Positions 8,802-17,492 of a DNA stretch of 64,000 nucleotides are shown here, in pieces. The notes beneath the pieces are model-generated. The model saw only the letters and a list, made by a program, of their open reading frames with translations. It was not told the DNA's origin and ran no database searches. Source of the DNA: Bacilli bacterium (GTDB lineage Bacteria > Bacillota_I > Bacilli_A > RFN20 > CAG-826). Each line of letters opens with the position of its first letter. Positions within the stretch are counted from its first letter, which is position 1. A program made the translations under genes and the position numbers. The stretch spans positions 174,802 through 238,801 of the forward strand of contig JALCDB010000001.1 in the NCBI GenBank assembly GCA_022641095.1, written 5' to 3'.

Positions 8802-10058
8802 ATGAAAATCATCAAAGGCCGTCTGATCCAAGCCCCGAAGTTGGGGGAGATACTCGCCTATCCGAACGGAGGCATCCTCCTCGACGAGGACGGAGCCATC
8901 CTCAAAGTCTATGAAACCGTGCCGCGGGAGGCGCCATGCGAAGTCGTCGACTACGGGGACAGGCTCATCATGCAATCCTTCGCCGACATGCACCTCCATG
9001 GCCCCCAATACCCAATGCTCGGGATGGGCATGGACCTTCCCCTCATCGAATGGCTGAAGACATACGCCTTCAAAACCGAATCGCGTTTTTCCGATCCCGA
9101 ATACGCCCGAGGCGTTTACCGCAAACTGGCCCATAAGCTCATCGCCAACGGCACCACCCGCATCGCGATGTTCGGCTCGCTCCACGTCGATGCCACCCTC
9201 ATTCTAATGGAGGAACTCGAGAAGGCCGGCCTCACCGGCTACGTCGGGAAAGTCAATATGGACCGCAACAACGAGCCCTATCTCACCGAAACGACGGAGG
9301 AAAGCGAAAGGGAAACCCTTCGCTGGCTCGACGGATGCGGCCGCTTTCGGTATATCCGCCCGATCCTGACCCCCCGCTTCACCCCGAGTTGCACGAACGG
9401 GCTCATGGCCTTCCTAGGAAAACTTTCCGCCGAGCGGCGCCTCCCCGTCCAATCGCACCTAAGCGAGAACGAAAACGAGATGGCGTGGGTCCACGAACTC
9501 CATCCCGACACCACCCATTACTATCAGTCCTACCAAAAGTACGGATTATGGAAAAAGAGGGCCCTCATGGCCCATTGCGTCCATAGCGACGAAACGGAAC
9601 GGAAAGCCATGAAGGACGCCGGCGTTTACCTCGTCCACTGCGCCGACAGCAACGTCAACCTCGCTTCCGGGGTTTGCCCCGTGAGGACCTTTCTCAACGA
9701 GGGCGTCAACGTCGTCCTTGGCAGCGACATCGCCGGAGGGGCGCTCCTGCCAATGTCCCAAAACATCCAGGAAACGATCAAAATCAGCAAAATCCATTCG
9801 ATCGCCACCAAAGGCAAGGACGCTTTTCTCTCCGTGAACGAAGCCTATTACCTCGCCACCACGGCCGCGGCCCTCTATTTTGAAGGGGGCGCGGGGTTCG
9901 AGGAAGGGAAGAAGCTCCACGCGATCGTGGTCGACGACGGCTCCTTCTGCCCCGCGACGAGGCCTCTCAGCCTGCAGGAACGCTTTGAGCGCGCCATCTA
10001 CATGATGGGCGAAAGCAACATCGTGGCCGTCTATAGCGAGGGCCGCAAAGTCCTCTAG
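8802..10058 (+). CDS. guaD: Guanine deaminase (amidohydrolase family)
   Basis: SFADMHLHGPQYPMLGMGMD, VQSHLSENENE, AHCVHSDETE, LGSDIAGG metal-site motifs of the GuaD-type amidohydrolases. SD AGGAGAG upstream. Confidence 0.9.
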   Translation: MKIIKGRLIQAPKLGEILAYPNGGILLDEDGAILKVYETVPREAPCEVVDYGDRLIMQSFADMHLHGPQYPMLGMGMDLPLIEWLKTYAFKTESRFSDPEYARGVYRKLAHKLIANGTTRIAMFGSLHVDATLILMEELEKAGLTGYVGKVNMDRNNEPYLTETTEESERETLRWLDGCGRFRYIRPILTPRFTPSCTNGLMAFLGKLSAERRLPVQSHLSENENEMAWVHELHPDTTHYYQSYQKYGLWKKRALMAHCVHSDETERKAMKDAGVYLVHCADSNVNLASGVCPVRTFLNEGVNVVLGSDIAGGALLPMSQNIQETIKISKIHSIATKGKDAFLSVNEAYYLATTAAALYFEGGAGFEEGKKLHAIVVDDGSFCPATRPLSLQERFERAIYMMGESNIVAVYSEGRKVL

Positions 10059-10180
10059 AAAACGCGCGGGCCTGCCTATCCCCATTTCGCGAAACGAAAG
10101 ACGGCCTATGCTTACGAACTCGGAGGCAAAACAACCCCCTCAAACCCTTCGTTTGCATCGCTTCGGTTCGCCGAAACCCC

Positions 10181-11176
10181 TTAAAGAAGGAATCCGTCTT
10201 TCAGCCGAGCGGTGAGGGAACGGGCAAAAAAGCCTTGTCCCCGAATGCGGCGAAACGGCTGCTCCGTTTCCTTTTTCCCGACATGAAGGCGATCGATTAT
10301 TCCGGCCACTTCTTCATAGGAACGGGCCCCCGGGCCCCTGAAATCGAATCCGGCGAGGCCCGCCAAAAAAAGCGTATGCGTCTTCTTTCCTTCCGCGGTT
10401 CGGCCAAAACGTTCGGTGAAAAAATGATAATGGCCGCCCGGTGTCGGAAAAAGGCGGGATGGCATCATCTCGATTCCGCATGAAACGGCCGCCAAATAGT
10501 ATGCGTATTCAATTCTCGTATAGTACGTTTTGCCGCCGTCCTCGCTTTCTTCGCTCGTGAGACCATCGAACTTCAAAATCCCGTATTTATATCCTTTTAA
10601 ACCGGAAATCTGACCGGATTTGATTTCACCATTAGGGGCCTAAGGCGATCGCCGCTTTGGCCCGAGCCCCGCCAATCGAGGAACCAACGGCCACCAATTG
10701 AGCGAGGGTCGCCTCATGAATATCGGCTTTGGCTTCCAAACGTTTGCTTAGGACTTCCGCGCCACTTCGGGTAACGAATCGATTTCTATTCTCTCGGACT
10801 TGCTCAACCCCTTGGCATAACTCGGCCTATACTCAAGGGCTCCCATCCCTCGCTGACCGATATAGCAAAGGGCTTCCACGGGATTGACCTCGTTTCTTTT
10901 CACGTTATGGACTTTAAGCCAAAGGGCGAACGGTTCCTCCCCGTAGTGGTCGGGCAAAGAATCGGAGACGAGTGGAGGCAGGCCATGGAAACTCTCCCGG
11001 CTTAGGGTCGGAAACGAATAGGTTTTTCGGGACAACGGCATCAGCAGGGGGCAAACTTCGACGCCGCTCCCCATGAACGCCTGATCGTACTGAAAAAGAG
11101 CCACATCGTCGTCTAAGGAATAGGCAAGCTTGCCAATCTTCGTCCCCCATAAACAAACGGCGCATTCGCCTTTCAT
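10181..11176 (-). pseudogene. Degraded HipA-like toxin kinase gene (multiple frameshifts)
   Basis: Three frames read through consecutively: LPLSRKTYSFPTLS..LPPLVSDSLPDHYG (HipA N-term), then LAQLVAVGSSIGGARAKAAIAL, then NGEIKSGQISGLKGYKYGILKFDG...HFFTERFGRTAEGKKTHTLFLAGLAGFDF, with loss of the kinase C-terminus. Confidence 0.88.
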
Positions 11177-11264
11177 TTCTCATCGCCCCACTTCCATGGG
11201 CTCTTTTTCTTCTTTAAGCGGCGAAAACGGGAGGGCGGATCGATGATTCTATAAGGCGGTATGG

Positions 11265-11471
11265 TTATGTTGTCGGAAAACACAACGCCAAGATCGCATC
11301 GAGGCCCCTAAGGCCGCCTAAAACGCGAAGAAGGCTGATAATGCGATCGAATGAGACGCCTTCCCCCCGCTCAACGTTGGAAATGGTTCCCAAAGAAAGA
11401 GAGGCCGTTTTGGCCAAACCGGCTTGACGAAGCCCGGCGTCGATCCACTCAAGGAGGCTCTTCGCGATCAT
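11265..11471 (-). pseudogene. HipB-like XRE antitoxin remnant
   Basis: LAKTASLSLGTISNVERGEGVSFDRIISLLRVLGGLRGLDAIL. HTH recognition helix kept, but the region between helix 1 and helix 2 looks shortened. Adjacent to the hipA remnant. Confidence 0.6.
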
Positions 11472-11536
11472 CGAGCGTCGTGGCGAGAAGAAAAACCCAA
11501 AGTAACCGATTGATTTCCGGCTTCCCCGTTCCCCGA

Positions 11537-11565
11537 TTGAGAAAGGAAAAGCAAAGCCGTAAAAT
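11537..11565 (+). promoter_or_regulatory. Leaderless sigma-A promoter
   Basis: TTGAGA-N17-TAAAAT, then 7 nt to the ATG at 11573; no SD possible. Confidence 0.65.
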
Positions 11566-11572
11566 GCTAACC

Positions 11573-12118
11573 ATGGGCAAAAAAAGAAAAAAACTCGATG
11601 AGTTGAGCCAGGCCAAACTCGTCTATTCGATCGAACTCGGCGTTTTCTCGCTGATTTTCCTCACCATGGGGCTTCTTTTCTACTTCGAGGTCATCCCGAT
11701 GAGCGACCGCCGAATCACCATCTTCAGCGTCATCACCCTCGTTGGCGGGTTCCTCGGCGTCGGGGATTTCGTTTGGTTCCTCTGCTCGCCCAAACGGAGA
11801 AAGAAAAACTCGATGCTCGACAAAGCCTCGCTTCTGCCCGTGCCCCTTTGCCTCATCCCCCTTGACATCGTGACCTTCGCGAACGGGGCCTTCCCCGACC
11901 GCGCCTACTCGATCATGTTCTTCGCCGTCTTCCTTTATTTCGCGGTCGATTACCTCGTTCAGCTCATCTACCATTGGTTCCGTCCGATCCCCATGCTCCT
12001 CGACACGGAGGAGGATCCCAAAGAGGTGGAGCGGAAGGACGCCGAAACGGAAACGAACGAAAAAGAAGAGGCCGATAGACCCAAGGAAACGCCTACCGAA
12101 GATCCAGGAGACAAATAA
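11573..12118 (+). CDS. Hypothetical membrane protein with acidic/charged C-terminal tail
   Basis: MGKKRKKLDELSQAK..., about 4 TM helices, Glu/Lys/Thr-rich tail. Confidence 0.75.
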   Translation: MGKKRKKLDELSQAKLVYSIELGVFSLIFLTMGLLFYFEVIPMSDRRITIFSVITLVGGFLGVGDFVWFLCSPKRRKKNSMLDKASLLPVPLCLIPLDIVTFANGAFPDRAYSIMFFAVFLYFAVDYLVQLIYHWFRPIPMLLDTEEDPKEVERKDAETETNEKEEADRPKETPTEDPGDK

Positions 12119-12129
12119 GGCGCGAACGG

Positions 12130-12160
12130 AAAGAGCCCCATACCCGAGGCTCTTTTTTTG
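12130..12160 (+). terminator. Rho-independent terminator
   Basis: AAAGAGCCcCATACCCGAGGCTCTTTTTTT. Confidence 0.8.
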
Positions 12161-12169
12161 CGAAGGCGA

Positions 12170-12910
12170 TCATTTGAGCTCAGCCCCGATCTTCGCGAGA
12201 AAAAAACGCTCCAAATCGATATGTTGCCTTTTGAGGGCGGCGGTTTTCTCTTGGGCCATGAGAACGCCTTTTTTAAGAATGATGACCTCATCGCAAAGAT
12301 TCTTCACGAGATCGATGATATGGCTTGAGAAAAAGACGACGTTGCCTCTTTCGGCGTGCTCCTTCATGACCTGCTTGATCTGAAAAATGGAATTCGGGTC
12401 TAGACCCGTCAGCGGCTCGTCGAGGATCAGCAGTTTCGGATTATGGCAAAGGGCGGCGATGAGGGTGATTTTCTGCTTCATGCCATGGCTATAGCTCGAA
12501 ATGGGATCATGGTAATGGCCCACCAGTCCAAGCGTCTTAAGCAACGAGGCCGTCCTTTCCTCGATTTCCTTTTTCGGCGTCTTGTATAGGCGCGCTATGT
12601 AATGGATATACTGCTCGCCCGACAGGTTCTCGAACAACGAGTAGCGGTCTGGGACGAAGCCCATGTCGCGCTTGGCGGCGATCGGTTCCTTCAAAACGTC
12701 ATGCCCGCATAAGGAGATCGCGCCTTCTTCGAACCCATGCATACCGACGACAGACTTGATGATGGTGGATTTGCCCGCCCCATTAGGGCCAAGGAAACCG
12801 TATATCTTGCCGCCGTAAAGCCTAAGGGAGAAATGCCGCACGGCGAAATCCTTGGCCGATGGATAGCGCTTGCCAAGATTTTCGATGACGAGAACGGCCG
12901 CCTCTTCCAT
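12170..12910 (-). CDS. ABC transporter ATP-binding protein
   Basis: GFLGPNGAGKST, SYSHGMKQKITLIAAL signature, LLILDEPLTGLD, SSHIIDLV. Confidence 0.93.
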   Translation of the reverse strand: MEEAAVLVIENLGKRYPSAKDFAVRHFSLRLYGGKIYGFLGPNGAGKSTIIKSVVGMHGFEEGAISLCGHDVLKEPIAAKRDMGFVPDRYSLFENLSGEQYIHYIARLYKTPKKEIEERTASLLKTLGLVGHYHDPISSYSHGMKQKITLIAALCHNPKLLILDEPLTGLDPNSIFQIKQVMKEHAERGNVVFFSSHIIDLVKNLCDEVIILKKGVLMAQEKTAALKRQHIDLERFFLAKIGAELK

Positions 12911-12912
12911 GG

Positions 12913-13413
12913 TCACTCCTTGCTGAAGTGGACAACGAGCTCCACTTGATCCTTGACCGCGTTCGGGCCGCCGTCGTTGGCGAGGCAACCGATGGTGACG
13001 AGATGGTATATCTCATCCTCCCCTTCCGCCTCGTAATCCGGCTCGACGAAAAGGAAGGCCCCTTTGTCACAAGCGGTCGGTTTCACGAAAGAATCGTTGA
13101 GGTCGACCGTGTAATAATAGGATTGGTTGGTCGCGTTTTCTGGAAGAATCTTGGTGTTATAGACGTATTCCATCGCCCGACGAGTCGCCCCTTTGGGGGT
13201 TTCGTAAGTCGTCGAAGGAACGAAATCGACCTTTTGCCTCTTCATGCCAAGATTGTCGCTATAGGCGATTTCCGAGCCATCCATCGCCAAGATATTCAGC
13301 GATGCGATGTAGACGACGTTCGTGATGTTTTCCGGCTGAACACCCATGAAGGCGATGACGGTGGTCATCGCGAAAACAACGCAGGCTATAAGGAGCATCG
13401 GACCTTTTTTCAT
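12913..13413 (-). CDS. Hypothetical anchored/exported protein
   Basis: One N-terminal TM (MKKGPMLLIACVVFAMTTVIAFMG), then about 140 aa soluble. Start overlaps the stop of the permease gene (ATGA). Confidence 0.75.
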   Translation of the reverse strand: MKKGPMLLIACVVFAMTTVIAFMGVQPENITNVVYIASLNILAMDGSEIAYSDNLGMKRQKVDFVPSTTYETPKGATRRAMEYVYNTKILPENATNQSYYYTVDLNDSFVKPTACDKGAFLFVEPDYEAEGEDEIYHLVTIGCLANDGGPNAVKDQVELVVHFSKE

Positions 13414-15095
13414 GCTTCGCCCTCCCCAAACAAATACTTCGCATAACGTAGATAACCATAGAGCGAAACGACGAAATAAAGAAAGCAAAGAACCATCAGT
13501 TTGATCGGCCCCGCCGAAAAGCCATCCTTAAGGTAAAGATAAAAGAGGATCGAGAAGACGATCGGGAGAAGGAAGGCCGCGAGAGTAATCAGAATCTCGC
13601 CCCGCATCGATTGGCTTTGGCTGCTGAGTCCTTTGCTGTGGCCTCCGCTCGCCTTGGTTATGGAGAAAAGCACATGGCCGTTATAGAGGAAAAGGGCGGC
13701 CAGGGCGAGGCACAGCGTCGAACCGGCGCCCACTCCGGCGTCATATCCGAAAAAGACAACGCTCACGATGATGGCGGCATCGCCGACGAGCGAAGGCAAA
13801 AAGGCTTTGCTATAGAGAAGGAGAGCGCTTTGGAGCGGATAGCTGACTTCAAGGGAAAGGGCCCCGTCCTCGTGGCCATAAAGCGGGGTGAGGAAACTCG
13901 AGGTGTTCAGCATCAGGAGCGAGAGGACGAGGAATTCCGTCACCTCGATAAGGATGGCTCCAAGGGTATTGGAATTGAAGGCCGAGTAGAATCGGTTAAG
14001 GACAATGGTGAGCAGCGCGATGAAAACGCAACTTCCGAAAAAAGGCATAAAGCGCGAGGGATCACGGAAGAAACCGATGATTTCTTTCTTAAAGGCACTC
14101 GCGAAAGGCGAATGCGAGAAGGAGTGGCGCCTGCTCCGAAAAAGAGCGTTCCCATCCTCGAAAGAATTGGATGCGAACTTAAGAAAAAGCGGGTTCACCG
14201 CGAACGCTGACAAAATCGCCGCCCCCACCCCAATCGCGAGCAGAATGAAGAGGGTGGCCACGCCGTTTCCGTAGAACATCATGGCTTTCGTGCCGTTTTG
14301 GCTGTAGCCGCAAACGCCTTGGCTCAACCAATAGAAGGCGGGTATCGTGCGCGCGTAACCGTTGAGAAAGGATTGGATTTTGAAGAAAATGGTGCCCCAG
14401 TTCGTGAAGACGTCGATGTGGTCGGGGACAATCGAAACGAACCAGGCGGCCAAAGCGATCAGGGCCGCATAGAGAAAGAGGTAAGTCAGAAACCGGCTCA
14501 CCGAGTGCTTCTTCGTGAAAGAAAAGAAGGCGTTAAGCGGAATCGAGACGAGGGAAGCGATCCCCAGTTCCGCGATCGTGAGAACGAGAACGGACGGGAA
14601 AAGCCACAAGATGACCCAAAGGGCGTAATGGCACGCAAAAGCGTAGCCGACGAAAATCGGGATCAGGAGAAAGATGTTCTTCACGTATTCGTAGACCGAA
14701 TAAGCGAAAACGCGCGCCATCAGCAACGTGGAGCCGTTGGTCGGATAGGTCAGCAAGACTTGGTTATCTTTCGAAAAATACAGGTCCTTAGTGAGCCCTG
14801 GGCAAAGCGAGAGGAAGCCAAAGATAAAAACCGCCGAAGCGATGAGGGAAGGGACCGTCAGAGGCACGAACTGGAGAGCGCTGAAAATAGTCAGTTTGCC
14901 CGTCAGGAAATAAAAGAGATAAAAGAGAGCGCTTATCAGCGCGAAGGCGACGAAAAAGAGGACTATGCGACCCCAGCTTTTTCGTTTCTTCTCCCGGAAA
15001 TCGACTTTGAAGCGGTTGCTGACGAGCATTGAGACGATGGCCCAAAATGACGCCTTGTCGATCACGAACCTCTCACCCCTCTTGGCGGCGCTCAT
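13410..15095 (-). CDS. ABC-2-type permease, about 12 TM
   Basis: 561 aa hydrophobic protein with two blocks of helices, coupled to ATPase genes on both sides by overlapping ends. Confidence 0.8.
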   Translation of the reverse strand: MSAAKRGERFVIDKASFWAIVSMLVSNRFKVDFREKKRKSWGRIVLFFVAFALISALFYLFYFLTGKLTIFSALQFVPLTVPSLIASAVFIFGFLSLCPGLTKDLYFSKDNQVLLTYPTNGSTLLMARVFAYSVYEYVKNIFLLIPIFVGYAFACHYALWVILWLFPSVLVLTIAELGIASLVSIPLNAFFSFTKKHSVSRFLTYLFLYAALIALAAWFVSIVPDHIDVFTNWGTIFFKIQSFLNGYARTIPAFYWLSQGVCGYSQNGTKAMMFYGNGVATLFILLAIGVGAAILSAFAVNPLFLKFASNSFEDGNALFRSRRHSFSHSPFASAFKKEIIGFFRDPSRFMPFFGSCVFIALLTIVLNRFYSAFNSNTLGAILIEVTEFLVLSLLMLNTSSFLTPLYGHEDGALSLEVSYPLQSALLLYSKAFLPSLVGDAAIIVSVVFFGYDAGVGAGSTLCLALAALFLYNGHVLFSITKASGGHSKGLSSQSQSMRGEILITLAAFLLPIVFSILFYLYLKDGFSAGPIKLMVLCFLYFVVSLYGYLRYAKYLFGEGEA

Positions 15096-17458
15096 GATTT
15101 CTCGGCCTCCAAAAAGAGTTCCTTTTCCTCAAGGCTGTCCAACTTGCTCAAAAGGACGGTTTCGGCATCGGCGCCTTTCCTCTTGCAGAGAGCCTTGATG
15201 TCCACCGTGTCCACGTAGCGGCCGCTCTTGATGATGATGACTTCATCGCAAACGGCTTCCACGATATCGATCATATGGCTCGAGAAAAAGACGATACGGC
15301 CTTCTTTGGCGATCCCCAAAAGAACTTTCTTGATCTCGTACACGCTTTCGGGGTCGACGCCCGTGAGCGGCTCGTCGAGGATGATGACTTTCGGCGAATG
15401 GACCAAAGCGCCGAGCAAAGTGATCTTTTGCTTCATGCCGTGGCTATAGGTCCGCATTGGCCGATCATAGACCTCATCAAGCGAGAGAATCGGCAAATAA
15501 TGGCCAACTAACCGTTCCCGCTCCCACGCCTTCACGCGGTAAAGACTCGCCATGTAGGAGACATATTCGCGGCCGGTGAGGCTTTCCTCCAACGCATAAT
15601 GGTCGGGGACATAAGCCATTCGGCTCTTGGCTTCGGAGGCTTCGAAGGCGATGTCGTACCCGCAGATCCTAATGGTCCCTTCCTCAAAATCGTGAAGCCC
15701 GACGGCGGCTTTGATGAACGTGCTTTTGCCCGCCCCGTTATTGCCTAAGAAACCATAGATCCTCCCAGGCGAAAGGCGAATCGAGAAATCGATGAGCGAA
15801 GGTTCTTCGTTGCCGGGATAAGTCTTGGTGACGTGGCTCGCTATCAATGAAATCGAATGGTTTGGCGTTGGCGCGAAGAGTTTCTTTCGTTCGCGGCGAC
15901 TCCTCGCTTTGTCCTTGATGGCGACTCGCTCGTCGATGATGGCGAACATGACATCATAGACGAACCACATCGCCAAGGAGAGGGCGGCATACGTGAAGAA
16001 GAACGTAAGCAGATACACCAAACGGACGGTATAGGTCGCCCCGTCAATCACGAAAGCGATGACGTTCGCTTTGTAAATGCTCTCGGCCCACGATCCGAGT
16101 TTGTCGGCGATGAAATCGCTGTTTAGAAAGAAGAAGTCGACCCCGGAATCGCCCTGTCCTTGATAATAGACGTCGATCGTGACGACAACCAGGAAATAAA
16201 TGAGGAACCCCGCCATCGAATAGAGGAAATATTTCCATTTGGGGCGCTCATAGATGCCAAGCAAAATGATGAGAATCGGCATAAAGGTCGCGTACATGTG
16301 ATTGATGTAGAACTGAAAGGTCTGGTTGGCGAAGAAAAGACGGGAACTGCTGAAATTTGGCATCAGGAGCGCGAAGAAGGCCCCGATGACGTTCACGAAC
16401 ATCGTGAAATAGAAGAGCTTGTAGTTCTTGAAAGCCAAAGTGAGCGGCATGATGTACATGGCCGTGTTGCATAGGTGAAGCGGCATGCTAGGGATGCTCG
16501 TCCAAGTGTCGTAACGATGGACGGAGGCATAGGCGAAAAGGACGCCGCTGGCGATAACGAAAAGAAAGTAGCGGCGATGGCCATAATCGAAGGGATAGAG
16601 CAAGGAGAAATAGCCGACTGGCAAGATGAACGTCAAATAGATGAACAAACGATGGGTCCAAGAGAAGTCCTTGGCAGTCGGTATATCGGTGACCTTTTCG
16701 CCAATCAGATTCTTGGGCAAATAATCGTTAATCGAGACGACGAAAAGGATAATGAGGCCCGCCACGATGGCATAGGCCTCGCTTTTGTCAACCGTGACCT
16801 TTGGGTTGACGAGCCACGCTTTGACGACGAAGCACGCCTCCAAGGCGACCTCAAGCGCAAAAAGGAAACCGCGCGGCGAAACGAACCCTTCGATATCGCC
16901 CAGCATCCCTCGCAAGAGGTTCGGGAAGAGGGCGATCGAAACGAATAGCACCGGGGCGCAAATCCATTTGACGACCGCGTCGGTCCGCGGGGTGCCCCAA
17001 AATTCATGGCCCACGATGAAGAAAACGATGACCGCTTGATAGCAAAGGAAAATGGCCCCGCTATCAAGCGAGAACGCGCTCATGATCCGCGCGGAAGTCT
17101 GTGGATCGAAAGTCTCCAAATAATCGTGACCCCAAAGGAAACGGACGATGAAGAGGAGGTTGAGGGCGACCGCAAAAGCCTCAAAGAAAAGCTTCGTGGT
17201 CTTTTCTTTGCTTGCGAATAGGGCTTTCAGTTTGCACGTCTTTTGGCCTGTTTTCTTCGCCGTGGACGCTTTTTTTTCATGAAAAGCGCGCGGCAAGAAA
17301 AGAAAAAGGCAAAGAAACGCTATGCCAGCCCCCGCAAGAACGATCTCATAGGGCCACGCCCCCGAAACGAGGGCGGACTCGACGATGGCCGAAACCACAA
17401 GGGCCAAGGAAACGATCCCTAGGGAAAACCAAAGCTTTCTGTCGCGTGATTTCAGCAT
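15092..17458 (-). CDS. YwaF/TMEM164-like membrane domain fused to an ABC ATPase domain
   Basis: N-terminal about 520 aa membrane region with PSMPLHLCNTAMYIMPLT...FYINHMYATFMPILIILLG (YwaF/TMEM164 pattern). C-terminal ATPase GFLGNNGAGKST...YSHGMKQKITLLGAL...VIILDEPLTGVD. Confidence 0.85.
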   Translation of the reverse strand: MLKSRDRKLWFSLGIVSLALVVSAIVESALVSGAWPYEIVLAGAGIAFLCLFLFLPRAFHEKKASTAKKTGQKTCKLKALFASKEKTTKLFFEAFAVALNLLFIVRFLWGHDYLETFDPQTSARIMSAFSLDSGAIFLCYQAVIVFFIVGHEFWGTPRTDAVVKWICAPVLFVSIALFPNLLRGMLGDIEGFVSPRGFLFALEVALEACFVVKAWLVNPKVTVDKSEAYAIVAGLIILFVVSINDYLPKNLIGEKVTDIPTAKDFSWTHRLFIYLTFILPVGYFSLLYPFDYGHRRYFLFVIASGVLFAYASVHRYDTWTSIPSMPLHLCNTAMYIMPLTLAFKNYKLFYFTMFVNVIGAFFALLMPNFSSSRLFFANQTFQFYINHMYATFMPILIILLGIYERPKWKYFLYSMAGFLIYFLVVVTIDVYYQGQGDSGVDFFFLNSDFIADKLGSWAESIYKANVIAFVIDGATYTVRLVYLLTFFFTYAALSLAMWFVYDVMFAIIDERVAIKDKARSRRERKKLFAPTPNHSISLIASHVTKTYPGNEEPSLIDFSIRLSPGRIYGFLGNNGAGKSTFIKAAVGLHDFEEGTIRICGYDIAFEASEAKSRMAYVPDHYALEESLTGREYVSYMASLYRVKAWERERLVGHYLPILSLDEVYDRPMRTYSHGMKQKITLLGALVHSPKVIILDEPLTGVDPESVYEIKKVLLGIAKEGRIVFFSSHMIDIVEAVCDEVIIIKSGRYVDTVDIKALCKRKGADAETVLLSKLDSLEEKELFLEAEKS

Positions 17459-17492
17459 ATGTGAAGTGGAAACGAACTTGGGGGCGATCGAA

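Noticed and set aside
8224-8805. 193-aa plus-strand ORF
   Set aside because: Antisense to the MEMO-AMMECR1 gene and would run through the purine riboswitch.
10181-10576. 131-aa ORF as a stand-alone gene
   Set aside because: It aligns by eye to the middle of HipA and continues, via frameshifts, the upstream HipA fragment; treated as pseudogene.
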